This document shows, piece after piece, positions 38,258-47,232 of a stretch of DNA of 64,000 nt. The notes beneath the pieces were generated by a model. The model worked only from the letters and a program-made list of their open reading frames with translations. It was not told where the DNA came from and ran no database searches. The translations under genes were made by a program, and so were the position numbers. Numbering within the stretch: position 1 is the first letter of the stretch; every line of letters starts with the position of its first letter. The DNA is from CAZIVP01 sp964542915 (GTDB lineage: Bacteria; Calditrichota; Calditrichia; Calditrichales; Calditrichaceae): positions 186,001 to 250,000 of the forward strand of contig CAZIVP010000001.1 in assembly GCA_964542915.1 (NCBI GenBank). Direction: 5' to 3'.

Positions 38258-41200
38258 ATGTTTAAAAATGTAAAAAAAGAAGAAATTACAGTTCCTGCAC
38301 AGATGAGTTATTTGACACAGGTGCGGGATTTTATCGAACATATTGGTAAACGCTATAAGTATCCCGACAAAATTATCAATTCTTTTAAACTCGTCATCGA
38401 TGAAGCCTGCACCAATATTGTCCGTCACGGATACCGCGATATCAAAAACGGCGAGATAACCATCAAGGCCATCATACGTCGTTTAAGCCTTACAATCATC
38501 ATCATTGATCAGGGCCGGAGTTACGATATCCGGCAGGCCAATACGCCGGATTTAGCGAAATATGTGGATATCGGTAAAAAAGGCGGTTTGGGCATCATGA
38601 TGATGCGCAAACTGATGGACGATATCCAGTATTCGGTCACGGAGCGTGGAAATGAGTTACGTCTCACCAAATATCGCGAGACCACTAACGAGTCCAGGCT
38701 TGTTCAAAAGTGGCACTCTCTCAATTTGAAAGCGAAATATTCGGTTGTGGCCACCATTGTATTTACCCTTTTAATCATTTTTATTTTCGTACCTATCTAT
38801 TTACGAATCGGTCAGGATATCAGAAAGGAAGTATTCACCGTATCGGCGTCGGGTTGCCGGGCGTTAGCCGATAACGCCATTGGCGATCTGCTAAACGATG
38901 ATGAGCTGAGTCTGTTCGAAAAATCCCGATCCTTCAAAAACAATTATAGTGACATCATATCCGAAGTGTTTATAGTTGATGACCAGAAGAATATACGCGC
39001 CATCAGCGATCCATTAAAGCTTGAAGACTTGGAAACCTATGAGGTTCCCGAAAACGCCGTTCTTGTGGATTCAATGAAAAACATAGCTATTTTTACATAC
39101 AATCTGAATGATACCACCAAGATATATGATATAACCACCACTATTCGGCATAATATCGAAGGGGGCGGCGTCAGGTTAGGCTTCGTCCATTTATGGGTTA
39201 AAGAACAAACCATAATGGATTTGGCGAATACCGAAAAACTTCAGATGATCATTATACTCGTTATTATTCTTACGATTGGCTATCTGGGTGCTTATTTTCT
39301 GATACACCGCATTCTATCGCCTTTCCACAGCCTGGCGGATTGGGTTCGCCAGGTTGTACACGGCAAAGTCGATCAAGACGAAATTGATATCGACGCTTCC
39401 GATGAGCTCGGGGAGATCGCCAAAGCGTTTAATGACATGACCAATAAGTTCCGCGAGGCGCAGGTAACGCTAATGGAGCAGCAGAAGCTTCAAAAAGAGC
39501 TACAGGTGGCGCAGGAAATTCAGCAGATGCTTCTTCCCAACGACTTCCCGAATGTGGAAGGGTATGAAATCGCTTCCTTTTACGAAGCCGCCAAGGAAGT
39601 GGGCGGCGATTTATTCGATTTTGTGGAGATCGATGATGATACTATAGGCATTTGTGTGGCAGACGTTGCGGGCAAAGGCGTGCCCGGTTCGATGATCATG
39701 ACGATGATCCGAACCGCCCTGCGCCTGGAATCCCGTTCCAATAAAAATCCGGCGGATGTGCTGGCAAAAGTGAACCGCTTTGTGGCTAATGATATGAAAA
39801 GCGGCATGTTTGTTACCATGTTTTATATCGTTCTGGATTCCAGAAACCGCATTATACACTATGCCAGCGCGGGCCACAATCCAATGATTCTATATCGCGG
39901 TTCCACCAAACAGACCTATTATCTTAATCCTTCCGGTTTCCCTGTCGGTATCCAGTTGCCGGATCTCAATCTTTTTGATCGTAAAATTGAGACCGATTCC
40001 ATACGGCTTCGGGAAGATGATATTCTCGTTCTTTATACCGACGGCATAACGGAAGCTATGAATTCCAAACGCGAACTCTATCGCGAAGAGCGGTTTCTTA
40101 ATGCGGTGAGAAATAACGCCCATCTCGATGTAACCGGATTCATAAAAAGCATCAACAAAGATCTTAAAAACTTTACCGGCGGCGCATCCCAAAATGATGA
40201 TATTACCTATGTGGCCATAAAAGAGAAGATGATGCCGGGTGAAGTTATCGTAAATCTGCAGAAAGAGTTGAAGCGCTTAATCGATGAAGAAGGAATGAAA
40301 GTAAAAGATGCGCTGGAGAAATTAAGAGTTTCCCCGCACCACTATTACCGCTATAAAGAAATTATTGAACGCAAAGGTATGCAGGGCCTGAAAGAATTTT
40401 TAGAAGGAAGCGATTATGTGGAGCGTAAGCATCTTTCCATCGAGGCCAAGGCCAAAATTTTTGATATCATTAAAGAACATCCCGATTACGGCGCTAATCG
40501 CATTGCGGCGGAATTGCGCGGCGACGCCTACGGTAATCTGAAAATCGATCCCAATCGCATTTACAACGAACTTGTACGAATGAGGCTTAATACCCAGAAA
40601 TTACGGGAACGATATCTCAAAAAGGGCGGCAAACGTCGTCTCAAGGAACCGGGTACCCCGCTTATGACGCTGGACGGGAAAGTCATATTGAACTTTGAAT
40701 CTTCCGAACGGGCTGTTGGCGGCGCGGATAAGGCAGAAGAAGAGGCATCGGAGGCAATAAAGCCGCCTTCCAAAGAACCGGCGGATGAACGTAAAACCAC
40801 CATCGTTAAGAGTAACAAAGAAGAAGAAACGCAGCAAGCCTCGCAAACATCGGAGGAGAAATCTGCAACTTCCGAGAGCGATACTGAAAAGCCTTCAAAA
40901 CTTGCGCCGGAAGCAACGGAAGCCCGAAAGGCAGAAGAGGCTGAACCGCCATCGCAAGAAGAGGAAACCCTGAGCGAAAGTGAAGCTCAATCTCCGAAGG
41001 GGAGCGATACAGAAGAAACGGAGAAAGAGTCCGAAAAATCCGAAAAAGAAGAGGGTGCAGAGGCGGCCGCCGAAGAAGTTCCGAAAACAGCAGAAGAACC
41101 GGTTCCTGAAGAAGATGAAAGCCCAGCAGAAGGCATCCGGGAAGAATCCATGACCGGGGAAGCGGCAGCCACTGAAGACGCAGAAGAAGAGGTGGAAGAT

Positions 41201-41755
41201 CAAGGCCGACCGGGAGTAAAAACAAAAGAGGAGCTCATTCGGGAAGTTTCACCCAAATTGGATCGGCAGAAGATCGATGAATTTTACACCCAGGTAAAAG
41301 ATGACATTGAGGCCTTGGGGCAACATCAAGCGTCCCTCGAAAAAAGCACAGAATCGACGGAAATTCTAAAAAAAATGAATTTGATACTGAAAATTATGTT
41401 AAAACATCCGATATTGAATGATGTGCCGGATTTTAAATGCATTTTCGAGATGGCGCAAAAATCGATACAGTTTATGAACGAGCATGCCGATGAATTGTCC
41501 CGTACGTTGGTGTTGAAATCCACGAAGGTGCTTATCGGTTGCATAGAACCTAATAACGGATTAACCGATTATCAAAAGTTATATGAAACCATCAATTACA
41601 TCGGCAAAATCGACCGCCAGCTCAATCGTAGCCTCTCGGGGACAAAGGCTGAAGACTATTCCTCGAATATTGAACAGATACGGAAAAAACTAATTGAGTT
41701 CGATGTTATCAGGAATGATGATGTGCTGAATGAAATCGAAAATAATGACGTTTAA
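38258..41755 (+). CDS. Fused RsbW-like kinase, HAMP sensor, SpoIIE phosphatase and transposase-like HTH protein
   Basis: A 1165-residue multidomain regulator. Residues 10-145 are an RsbW-type GHKL kinase domain (DEACTNIVRHGY N-box; IIIDQGRSYD; GGLGIMMM). Transmembrane helices near 165-185 and 332-352 enclose a roughly 145-residue sensor, then HAMP (352-405) and a coiled coil. Residues 430-655 are a PP2C-type SpoIIE phosphatase (EVGGDLFD, ADVAGKGVPG, YTDGITEA, NDDITYV). Residues 660-800 resemble a two-part transposase helix-turn-helix (LRVSPHHYYRYKEI; KEHPDYGANRIAAEL). An acidic Glu/Ala/Pro linker (825-987) leads to a helical C-terminal domain. It would both phosphorylate and dephosphorylate a STAS partner, presumably the next gene product. 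It follows the PorV-like gene by 21 bases. Domain calls are by motif; the HTH function is inference. Confidence 0.87.
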   Translation: MFKNVKKEEITVPAQMSYLTQVRDFIEHIGKRYKYPDKIINSFKLVIDEACTNIVRHGYRDIKNGEITIKAIIRRLSLTIIIIDQGRSYDIRQANTPDLAKYVDIGKKGGLGIMMMRKLMDDIQYSVTERGNELRLTKYRETTNESRLVQKWHSLNLKAKYSVVATIVFTLLIIFIFVPIYLRIGQDIRKEVFTVSASGCRALADNAIGDLLNDDELSLFEKSRSFKNNYSDIISEVFIVDDQKNIRAISDPLKLEDLETYEVPENAVLVDSMKNIAIFTYNLNDTTKIYDITTTIRHNIEGGGVRLGFVHLWVKEQTIMDLANTEKLQMIIILVIILTIGYLGAYFLIHRILSPFHSLADWVRQVVHGKVDQDEIDIDASDELGEIAKAFNDMTNKFREAQVTLMEQQKLQKELQVAQEIQQMLLPNDFPNVEGYEIASFYEAAKEVGGDLFDFVEIDDDTIGICVADVAGKGVPGSMIMTMIRTALRLESRSNKNPADVLAKVNRFVANDMKSGMFVTMFYIVLDSRNRIIHYASAGHNPMILYRGSTKQTYYLNPSGFPVGIQLPDLNLFDRKIETDSIRLREDDILVLYTDGITEAMNSKRELYREERFLNAVRNNAHLDVTGFIKSINKDLKNFTGGASQNDDITYVAIKEKMMPGEVIVNLQKELKRLIDEEGMKVKDALEKLRVSPHHYYRYKEIIERKGMQGLKEFLEGSDYVERKHLSIEAKAKIFDIIKEHPDYGANRIAAELRGDAYGNLKIDPNRIYNELVRMRLNTQKLRERYLKKGGKRRLKEPGTPLMTLDGKVILNFESSERAVGGADKAEEEASEAIKPPSKEPADERKTTIVKSNKEEETQQASQTSEEKSATSESDTEKPSKLAPEATEARKAEEAEPPSQEEETLSESEAQSPKGSDTEETEKESEKSEKEEGAEAAAEEVPKTAEEPVPEEDESPAEGIREESMTGEAAATEDAEEEVEDQGRPGVKTKEELIREVSPKLDRQKIDEFYTQVKDDIEALGQHQASLEKSTESTEILKKMNLILKIMLKHPILNDVPDFKCIFEMAQKSIQFMNEHADELSRTLVLKSTKVLIGCIEPNNGLTDYQKLYETINYIGKIDRQLNRSLSGTKAEDYSSNIEQIRKKLIEFDVIRNDDVLNEIENNDV

Positions 41756-41762
41756 CATAAAC

Positions 41763-41791
41763 TTGACATTTTGCAGAGTGGTTGTTAGCTT
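41763..41791 (+). promoter_or_regulatory. Candidate sigma-70 promoter for the STAS gene
   Basis: A perfect TTGACA at 41763-41768 lies just after the phosphatase stop codon. At 17 bases spacing the -10 would be TAGCTT, which is poor; TTAACT a few bases on is better but spaced too far. The position upstream of the STAS gene supports a promoter, the weak -10 suggests that it may need an activator. Confidence 0.4.
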
Positions 41792-41821
41792 TTTAACTTT
41801 ATGTTTCTAACGGTCTTACCA

Positions 41822-41840
41822 ACTTAGTATACAACTAAGT
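41822..41840. promoter_or_regulatory. Perfect 7-base inverted repeat, possible operator
   Basis: ACTTAGT and ACTAAGT are exact reverse complements separated by five bases. The element sits between the candidate promoter and the STAS start codon, where a bound dimer would block transcription. The neighbouring proteins both carry helix-turn-helix-like domains, which makes autoregulation an attractive but untested idea. Confidence 0.4.
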
Positions 41841-41871
41841 GTGGTATTTTTCCCGGCAAGAAGGAGGAATG

Positions 41872-42576
41872 ATGGAAGGCATTCAAGTTTCAACCGAAAT
41901 CGCTGGTAGTCGTAATCACATCTCAATCATCAAGGTAGGTGGTTATATCGATACAACCACCTCATCCGAGTTGGAACGTGCTTTGGATTCCTTGCTCAAG
42001 CAGGGAAGATTTTATATTATTGTTGATTTGGGAAATGTGGACTATATCAGTAGCGCTGGTTGGGGAATTTTTATCAGTGAAATCAAATCGATTCGTGAAA
42101 ATGGCGGCGATTTAAAACTTGTCCGCATGGTGCCCGATGTGTACGAAATTTTTGAACTATTGGAATTCCACCACATATTGGATGTGTACGATACGGTGGA
42201 TGAAGCGGTCAATAAGTTCGAGATGTTAGAAGCGGCCGGAAAGCCTGTGGCCAAAGAGATGACCGTACCAAAATCGGAGGCGGGCAGCAAGGAATCGGGA
42301 GAGAAAGCGGAACAGGAAACCGCGCAGGAAACTGCTGAGAAACCGGTTGAAGCGCATGATATGGAGCGCATCAATCCGGCTGAATTGGGCCTCAATGACA
42401 AAATCAAAATGATCGTGAAAGAAAACCCGTCATTCGGTGCACTTAAAATTAAAAAGGAATTGTATTCCGCCAAATACGGTTATACTAAAATCGGATGGTT
42501 CAAAGTTCGGCAAATCTTAAATCAGTTAAACCTTAATTCGCGTTCGAAGCGGTACACATTTGCAACGTCTTCTTAG
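41872..42576 (+). CDS. STAS-domain antagonist with C-terminal HTH-like domain
   Basis: A 234-residue protein. Residues 1-110 form a STAS domain of the anti-anti-sigma (RsbV/SpoIIAA) type; the loop VDYISSAGWG holds the Ser that such proteins have phosphorylated by RsbW-like kinases. An acidic Glu/Ala/Lys linker (about 115-160) joins it to a C-terminal basic domain (about 170-234; KENPSFGALKIKKEL) that resembles the second half of the HTH in the preceding phosphatase. The usual RsbV is only about 110 residues, so this extension is unusual. I chose ATG 41872 because AAGGAGG is four bases upstream; ATG 41869 is one base from it. It probably is the substrate of the upstream kinase-phosphatase. Confidence 0.87.
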   Translation: MEGIQVSTEIAGSRNHISIIKVGGYIDTTTSSELERALDSLLKQGRFYIIVDLGNVDYISSAGWGIFISEIKSIRENGGDLKLVRMVPDVYEIFELLEFHHILDVYDTVDEAVNKFEMLEAAGKPVAKEMTVPKSEAGSKESGEKAEQETAQETAEKPVEAHDMERINPAELGLNDKIKMIVKENPSFGALKIKKELYSAKYGYTKIGWFKVRQILNQLNLNSRSKRYTFATSS

Positions 42577-42595
42577 ACCGTGAGGAACGATCAAT

Positions 42596-43096
42596 ATGGA
42601 AACTGTTTTTGATATATTATTAGCTGGATTTGTGGTAGCTTCTACGTTATCCAATTTTTTCGGCCTGCCGGGCAATCTGTTAATCGCCCTCGGCAGTTTG
42701 TTTTATGGCATAACCACCGGTTTCCACCAGATTAATTTACCCTTTGTTCTCACCCTGTTTATAATTGTCTTGTTATCCGAAGTGTTGGAATTTTTACTCA
42801 TCGCATTTACAGCGCGCAAATATGGTTCCTCGAAATGGGGCGTCAGCGGCGCGATTGTTGGTGGTGTTACCGGCGCTTTAAGCGGCGCTTTTTTTAGCCC
42901 GGTTATGGGCGCCATAATCGGTTCGTTCATTGGCGTTTTCATTGGTACGTTCAGTGTACAATTTTTACGGGAACCCAATGTCAGGAAAGGGCTATATGCG
43001 GCTTTAGGCGCATTTTTAGGCCGCCTCGGCGGATTGACTATGAAAGTAACCGGCGCAGTGACGATGGCAAGCATGATCTTCATCAAACTGATTTAA
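42596..43096 (+). CDS. DUF456 family small membrane protein
   Basis: A 166-residue integral membrane protein with three or four hydrophobic stretches and a glycine-rich central region (GVSGAIVGGVTGALSGAFFSP, GAIIGSFIGVFIG) characteristic of DUF456. Such Gly-rich repeats resemble glycine zippers. The biochemical function of the family is not known to me. It starts 19 bases after the STAS gene, with GTGAGG ahead of the ATG, and is followed by an intrinsic terminator, so it is the last gene of that unit. Confidence 0.82.
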   Translation: METVFDILLAGFVVASTLSNFFGLPGNLLIALGSLFYGITTGFHQINLPFVLTLFIIVLLSEVLEFLLIAFTARKYGSSKWGVSGAIVGGVTGALSGAFFSPVMGAIIGSFIGVFIGTFSVQFLREPNVRKGLYAALGAFLGRLGGLTMKVTGAVTMASMIFIKLI

Positions 43097-43126
43097 TTTG
43101 AGATTATTTTGGTTTTATCCTAATTT

Positions 43127-43158
43127 CCCCGAAGCGTGATAACGTTTCGGGGTTTTTT
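43127..43158 (+). terminator. Intrinsic terminator directly before the DUF4159 gene
   Basis: CCCCGAAGCG and CGTTTCGGGG pair over ten positions with one G-T pair, enclosing a six-base loop, and are followed by six Ts at 43153-43158. It should end transcription after the DUF456 gene. The T-run stops only two bases before the next start codon, which is unusual. Confidence 0.88.
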
Positions 43159-43160
43159 AT

Positions 43161-43808
43161 ATGAATCTACGTATCATTTTATATTTAATTTGTTGCTCCG
43201 CTGTGCTTCAGGCCCAGCCGATTGTGCCGGTGCGGATTCATTATGACGGCGGCGGCGACTGGTACGGCAATAAAACCACATGGGTGAATATTCTGGATAA
43301 AGCCGAACAGGCGCTTAAAATCAATGTCGCCAAACGAGAAGTGGAGCACCGTCTCACCGATATTGAATTCCGGCATCATCCCATTGCTTATATCGCAGGT
43401 CATGGCAATATTTCTTTTTCCGATGAAGAGGTCCGACTGTTACGTAACTATTTAACGCAGGGCGGATTTCTTTGGGCCGATGACGACTATGGCATGGATG
43501 ATGCGTTTAGGCGGGAAATGAAAAAAGTGTTTCCGGAACTAAAATTCGTGGAACTTCCATACTCCCACGGAATCTATGATGTGTATTATCGTTTTGATAA
43601 CGGACTTCCAAAGGTGCATGAACACGACGGAGGTCCTCCTGCCGGCCTGGGGTTGATTTACGAAGGCCGTCTCGTTTGTTTTTACAGTTATAATACCGAT
43701 ATCAGCGACGGATGTGAAAATGCGGATATTCATAACGATCCCCCCGAAGTTCGAAAACAGGCGCTGCGCATGGGCGTGAACATTTTAGTATATGCTGTGT
43801 TGAATTAA
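43161..43808 (+). CDS. DUF4159 domain exported protein
   Basis: A 215-residue protein with a short signal peptide (IILYLICCSAVLQAQ) and a DUF4159 domain starting PVRIHYDGGGDWYGNKTTW. The middle has the GATase-like segment YIAGHGNISFSDEE and GGFLWADDDYG. The C-terminus ends ALRMGVNILVYAVLN as in the family. DUF4159 proteins often occur beside DUF4175 and DUF58/MoxR genes in envelope-related clusters; their activity is unknown. The ATG lies two bases after a terminator T-run and has no ribosome binding site, so either the mRNA is leaderless or the transcript reads through. Four bases separate it from the DUF4175 gene. Confidence 0.82.
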   Translation: MNLRIILYLICCSAVLQAQPIVPVRIHYDGGGDWYGNKTTWVNILDKAEQALKINVAKREVEHRLTDIEFRHHPIAYIAGHGNISFSDEEVRLLRNYLTQGGFLWADDDYGMDDAFRREMKKVFPELKFVELPYSHGIYDVYYRFDNGLPKVHEHDGGPPAGLGLIYEGRLVCFYSYNTDISDGCENADIHNDPPEVRKQALRMGVNILVYAVLN

Positions 43809-43812
43809 CCTT

Positions 43813-46800
43813 ATGCAAACACAAGAGCACCAACTCATAGATCAAATATACCGATTCGGTAAATACAAGCGATTTCTTCTGTGGATGCAGGCGTCCGTAA
43901 GATTGCTTCTGGTACTTCTGTTATTATGGTTAAGCGTCGCTCTGGCTGACGACTTGTTTTATTTTTCCACGATTACGCGATATGGTTTGTGGTTTCTGCA
44001 TGCGGGCGTCGTATTGTTTCTTCTGTATCGTTATTTTTTCCGACCGATGTTAAGCTGGTTACGTTTTGACCGCCGGAGCGATTTAAGCGAAGATGCCAGG
44101 GATATAGGCCGAAAGTATCCGGATGTCAAAGATAATCTGGTTAATATCTACCATTTAATTCAAATGCCCGGCGGCGCGTATTCAACCGATTTGCGTGATG
44201 CAGCCATAAAAACGCACTTAAATACATTCCAGTCTTACCGGTTTCATGATTGCTTGAAAGCTTCGCAATTTTTACCGAACTGGAAAGTGGTTTTGCCGAT
44301 TCTGATAGGCGGCATTGCGATTTTGGGATTTAAGTTCAACGATATTGCTCATTCCACCTTGCGGTTGTTAAACCCTACCAATGCTTATGTGCGCATTCCT
44401 CCGTTTCAATTTAACATTGAACCCGGCAACACCCAGGTGTTGCGGGGAAGCAGCATTCGGTTTAAGATCGATTATGCCGGTCCTGAACTGGAGCAATGCT
44501 ATGTACAGGTTCAATACGCCGGCGGCGCCAATATGAGACAGTTACGAGCGGTCGAGAATATCAAACGAAACAGTCAAAGCACTTCTTATGAACTGCAAAT
44601 TAAGGATTTACGGCAATCCCTTACTTACCGGGTAGTCGGCAGGCCGCTCGGCAATGAAGCACTGCAAAATCAGATAAAATCCGATATATATAACATTAGT
44701 GTAAAAACGCCGCCCGTGGTCCAGGATTTGGATATCCGTTTAAAACCGCCGCTCTATTCGGGACTACCCGAAAAACGTTTGGATCGTAACATTGGCGATA
44801 TTGTGGCGCTACCGGGAACGCGCGCTTCGGTAACATTTTCTTCAAACAAACCTTTGGATTCGGCGATGCTAAAATTTGCATCGGGGCGGGAAATTCCGAT
44901 GAATATACGCAGGGACCGTGTTTCTGCAGATTTTACAATTAAAAAACAGGATCGTTATCAGATTGCACTTTCGGATACGGGCGGATTAAACAACCGAAAT
45001 GCAATTACCTATCAAATCTCTCTACTGCCTGATCATGCGCCGTATGTGGAAATAACACAACCCGGCCACGATGTGGAAAGCGGATTGGATGCCAAACTTC
45101 CCGTAAAATTAGAGGCTTCGGACGACTTTGGGTTCAGTTCTTTAGCGTTGGTTTATAAATTTGTACGGAGCTCCGAATCGGCAGAGGATACGACATGGAA
45201 ATCGCTTTCATTGCTTTCGCAATCAAAGCGAAAGAAGCAGATCAAGGAAACCTATGTATGGGATTTTAATACCCTGCCGCTCACCTTTGACGACGGGATA
45301 AAATATTTTGCCCGCGCTGGCGACAATAATAATGTTACGGGACCCTCCATGGGTAAAAGCGAGACGTATTACATACGTTTCCCCTCTCTGGAAGAAATAT
45401 TTCGTGAAAGCGAACAGAAGCAGGAAGAACAGCTCGAGAACTTAGAGGATATAACCAAAGAATCAAAAAATTTGGAGAAGACTTTAAAAGAGCTTGATCG
45501 TGAGATGAAACAAAAACGTGAGACGGATTGGGAAGCGAAGGAACGCATCAAAAAGTCGCTTAAAAAACAGAAAGAATTACAAAAACGTGCGGATGAAATC
45601 AAAAAAGAACTCCGGGATGTCGTTAAAAAACTTCAGGAACAGAATGTAATCAGCGAGGATGTTTTAGAGAAATACACGCAATTACAGGAACTCTTTCGCG
45701 AAGTGGCAACGCCGGAAATACTGGAGGCCATGAAAAAACTTCAACAAACCATGGAGTCGCCGAATCCCAAGGATATGGATAAAGCATTAAGCCGCTTTAA
45801 AATGCAACAGGAACAATTTCGTAAGAATATTGAACGCACAATGGAGCTTCTGAAACAAGTTCAAATGGAACAGAAAATGGATGCACTGGTGCAAAAGGCG
45901 CAGAAATTAAGCGAACAACAGCAAAAGATAAGCGAGCGTTTAAAACAGAAAGAATCCCAAAATCCGAATGCGGACCAACTTGATAAACAAGTGCAGGAAC
46001 AAAAACGCATGCTGGAGAATCTCGAACGGGATATGGACGATTTACTGCAAGAACCCCGCATGGGCCAATTTCCGCAATCGAACAAGACGCTGGATTCAGC
46101 CCGCAAACAATTAAGTGAAGATGCGATCAGGGATTCTCTGAACCGGATGGGTGAAGAGGCGAAGCGCAACAATCAACATAAAGCGTCGCAAATGTCCGGC
46201 AACATTCAATCGCAAATGAATCGCCTCCAAAGCCGGTTAATGCAAGCGCAATCGCAAATGCAAAGTCAGCACAAACGTAAGATTCAGGAAAGAATGCAAA
46301 ACGCCGTCGAGGATTTGCTCGCTCTTTCCCACGAACAGGAAAAATTACACGAACAAACGCGACAGGTTTCGCCCTATAGTGATGAATTCCGGGCGCTTTC
46401 ATCCCGGCAGGGCAATGTGGTCGAAAATTACCAGAAAGTAATTGCACAACTTGTAGAGCTTTCCAAACAGACGTTTTTTATCAACCGGAACCTTAGTAAA
46501 TCACTGGGTAAAGCGCTGAATAATATGCATTCCAGCTTGGATCATCTTTCCGAACGCAATAAGTCGGCGGCAGGCAGAGGTCAGCAGAAGGCGATGCAGG
46601 GTTTGAACGAGAGCGTTTTGCAGCTCGGACGCTCCCTGTCCCAACTGGCGCAGGCCAAGTCCGGAACGGGATTTGAGCAATTCATGCAGAAACTGCAACA
46701 AATGGCAGGCGCTCAGGGACAACTCAATGAACAAACCATGAACCTGTTTAAAGGTCAGGGCAATCAGGGCCAGCTAAGTCTGAAACAACAACGTGAGATG

Positions 46801-47232
46801 CAGCGCCTTGCCGGGGAACAAGCTGCGCTACGCGACGCACTGCAAAAGATGAGTTCTAAAATGGGCGATCGTCAGGATGTGATGGGAAGGATGGATCAGC
46901 TGGCCGAGGAGATGGATAAAGTTGTGCAGGATATGCTTAAAGAGAATGTGGATCGAAAGACCATCGAACGTCAGCAGAAAATACTTTCGAGGATGTTGGA
47001 TGCCCAACAATCCATGCGTGAACGGGAATATTCAAAGAAGCGTATGGCCGAGAGAGCAAAGGAATACCGTACCAGGGATCCATTAACGTTGGATAACCCA
47101 TACGACCGCGATAATCGCGAATTACAGGAAGCCCTTCAGAAGGCATTAAATGAAGGATATAATACGGATTATCAGCGTCTTATCGAAGCCTATTTTAAAC
47201 AATTGATGGAAACGGAAACCTCTGTAAAATGA
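43813..47232 (+). CDS. DUF4175 membrane protein with long Gln/Met-rich coiled coil
   Basis: A 1139-residue protein. Two N-terminal transmembrane helices (about residues 30-45 and 58-75) and a third near 160-178 precede a periplasmic beta-rich region (about 190-530). Most of the rest (535-1110) is coiled coil rich in Gln, Lys, Glu and Met (for example EQQQKISERLKQKESQNP). This layout matches DUF4175 family proteins. Its function is unknown; size and position suggest a cell-envelope scaffold spanning the periplasm. The stop overlaps the patatin gene start by four bases (ATGA), which points to coupled translation and a functional link. Confidence 0.82.
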   Translation: MQTQEHQLIDQIYRFGKYKRFLLWMQASVRLLLVLLLLWLSVALADDLFYFSTITRYGLWFLHAGVVLFLLYRYFFRPMLSWLRFDRRSDLSEDARDIGRKYPDVKDNLVNIYHLIQMPGGAYSTDLRDAAIKTHLNTFQSYRFHDCLKASQFLPNWKVVLPILIGGIAILGFKFNDIAHSTLRLLNPTNAYVRIPPFQFNIEPGNTQVLRGSSIRFKIDYAGPELEQCYVQVQYAGGANMRQLRAVENIKRNSQSTSYELQIKDLRQSLTYRVVGRPLGNEALQNQIKSDIYNISVKTPPVVQDLDIRLKPPLYSGLPEKRLDRNIGDIVALPGTRASVTFSSNKPLDSAMLKFASGREIPMNIRRDRVSADFTIKKQDRYQIALSDTGGLNNRNAITYQISLLPDHAPYVEITQPGHDVESGLDAKLPVKLEASDDFGFSSLALVYKFVRSSESAEDTTWKSLSLLSQSKRKKQIKETYVWDFNTLPLTFDDGIKYFARAGDNNNVTGPSMGKSETYYIRFPSLEEIFRESEQKQEEQLENLEDITKESKNLEKTLKELDREMKQKRETDWEAKERIKKSLKKQKELQKRADEIKKELRDVVKKLQEQNVISEDVLEKYTQLQELFREVATPEILEAMKKLQQTMESPNPKDMDKALSRFKMQQEQFRKNIERTMELLKQVQMEQKMDALVQKAQKLSEQQQKISERLKQKESQNPNADQLDKQVQEQKRMLENLERDMDDLLQEPRMGQFPQSNKTLDSARKQLSEDAIRDSLNRMGEEAKRNNQHKASQMSGNIQSQMNRLQSRLMQAQSQMQSQHKRKIQERMQNAVEDLLALSHEQEKLHEQTRQVSPYSDEFRALSSRQGNVVENYQKVIAQLVELSKQTFFINRNLSKSLGKALNNMHSSLDHLSERNKSAAGRGQQKAMQGLNESVLQLGRSLSQLAQAKSGTGFEQFMQKLQQMAGAQGQLNEQTMNLFKGQGNQGQLSLKQQREMQRLAGEQAALRDALQKMSSKMGDRQDVMGRMDQLAEEMDKVVQDMLKENVDRKTIERQQKILSRMLDAQQSMREREYSKKRMAERAKEYRTRDPLTLDNPYDRDNRELQEALQKALNEGYNTDYQRLIEAYFKQLMETETSVK

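Noticed and set aside
40250..40660. Insertion of a transposon in the SpoIIE gene
   Set aside because: The transposase-like part is only the DNA-binding portion; there is no DDE catalytic domain, no terminal repeats and the frame is continuous, so it looks like a recruited domain and not a mobile element.
40806..41225. Leucine- and phenylalanine-rich minus-strand open frames opposite the acidic linker
   Set aside because: They are the complement of a Glu-rich plus-strand segment, which produces hydrophobic-looking shadows without start signals.
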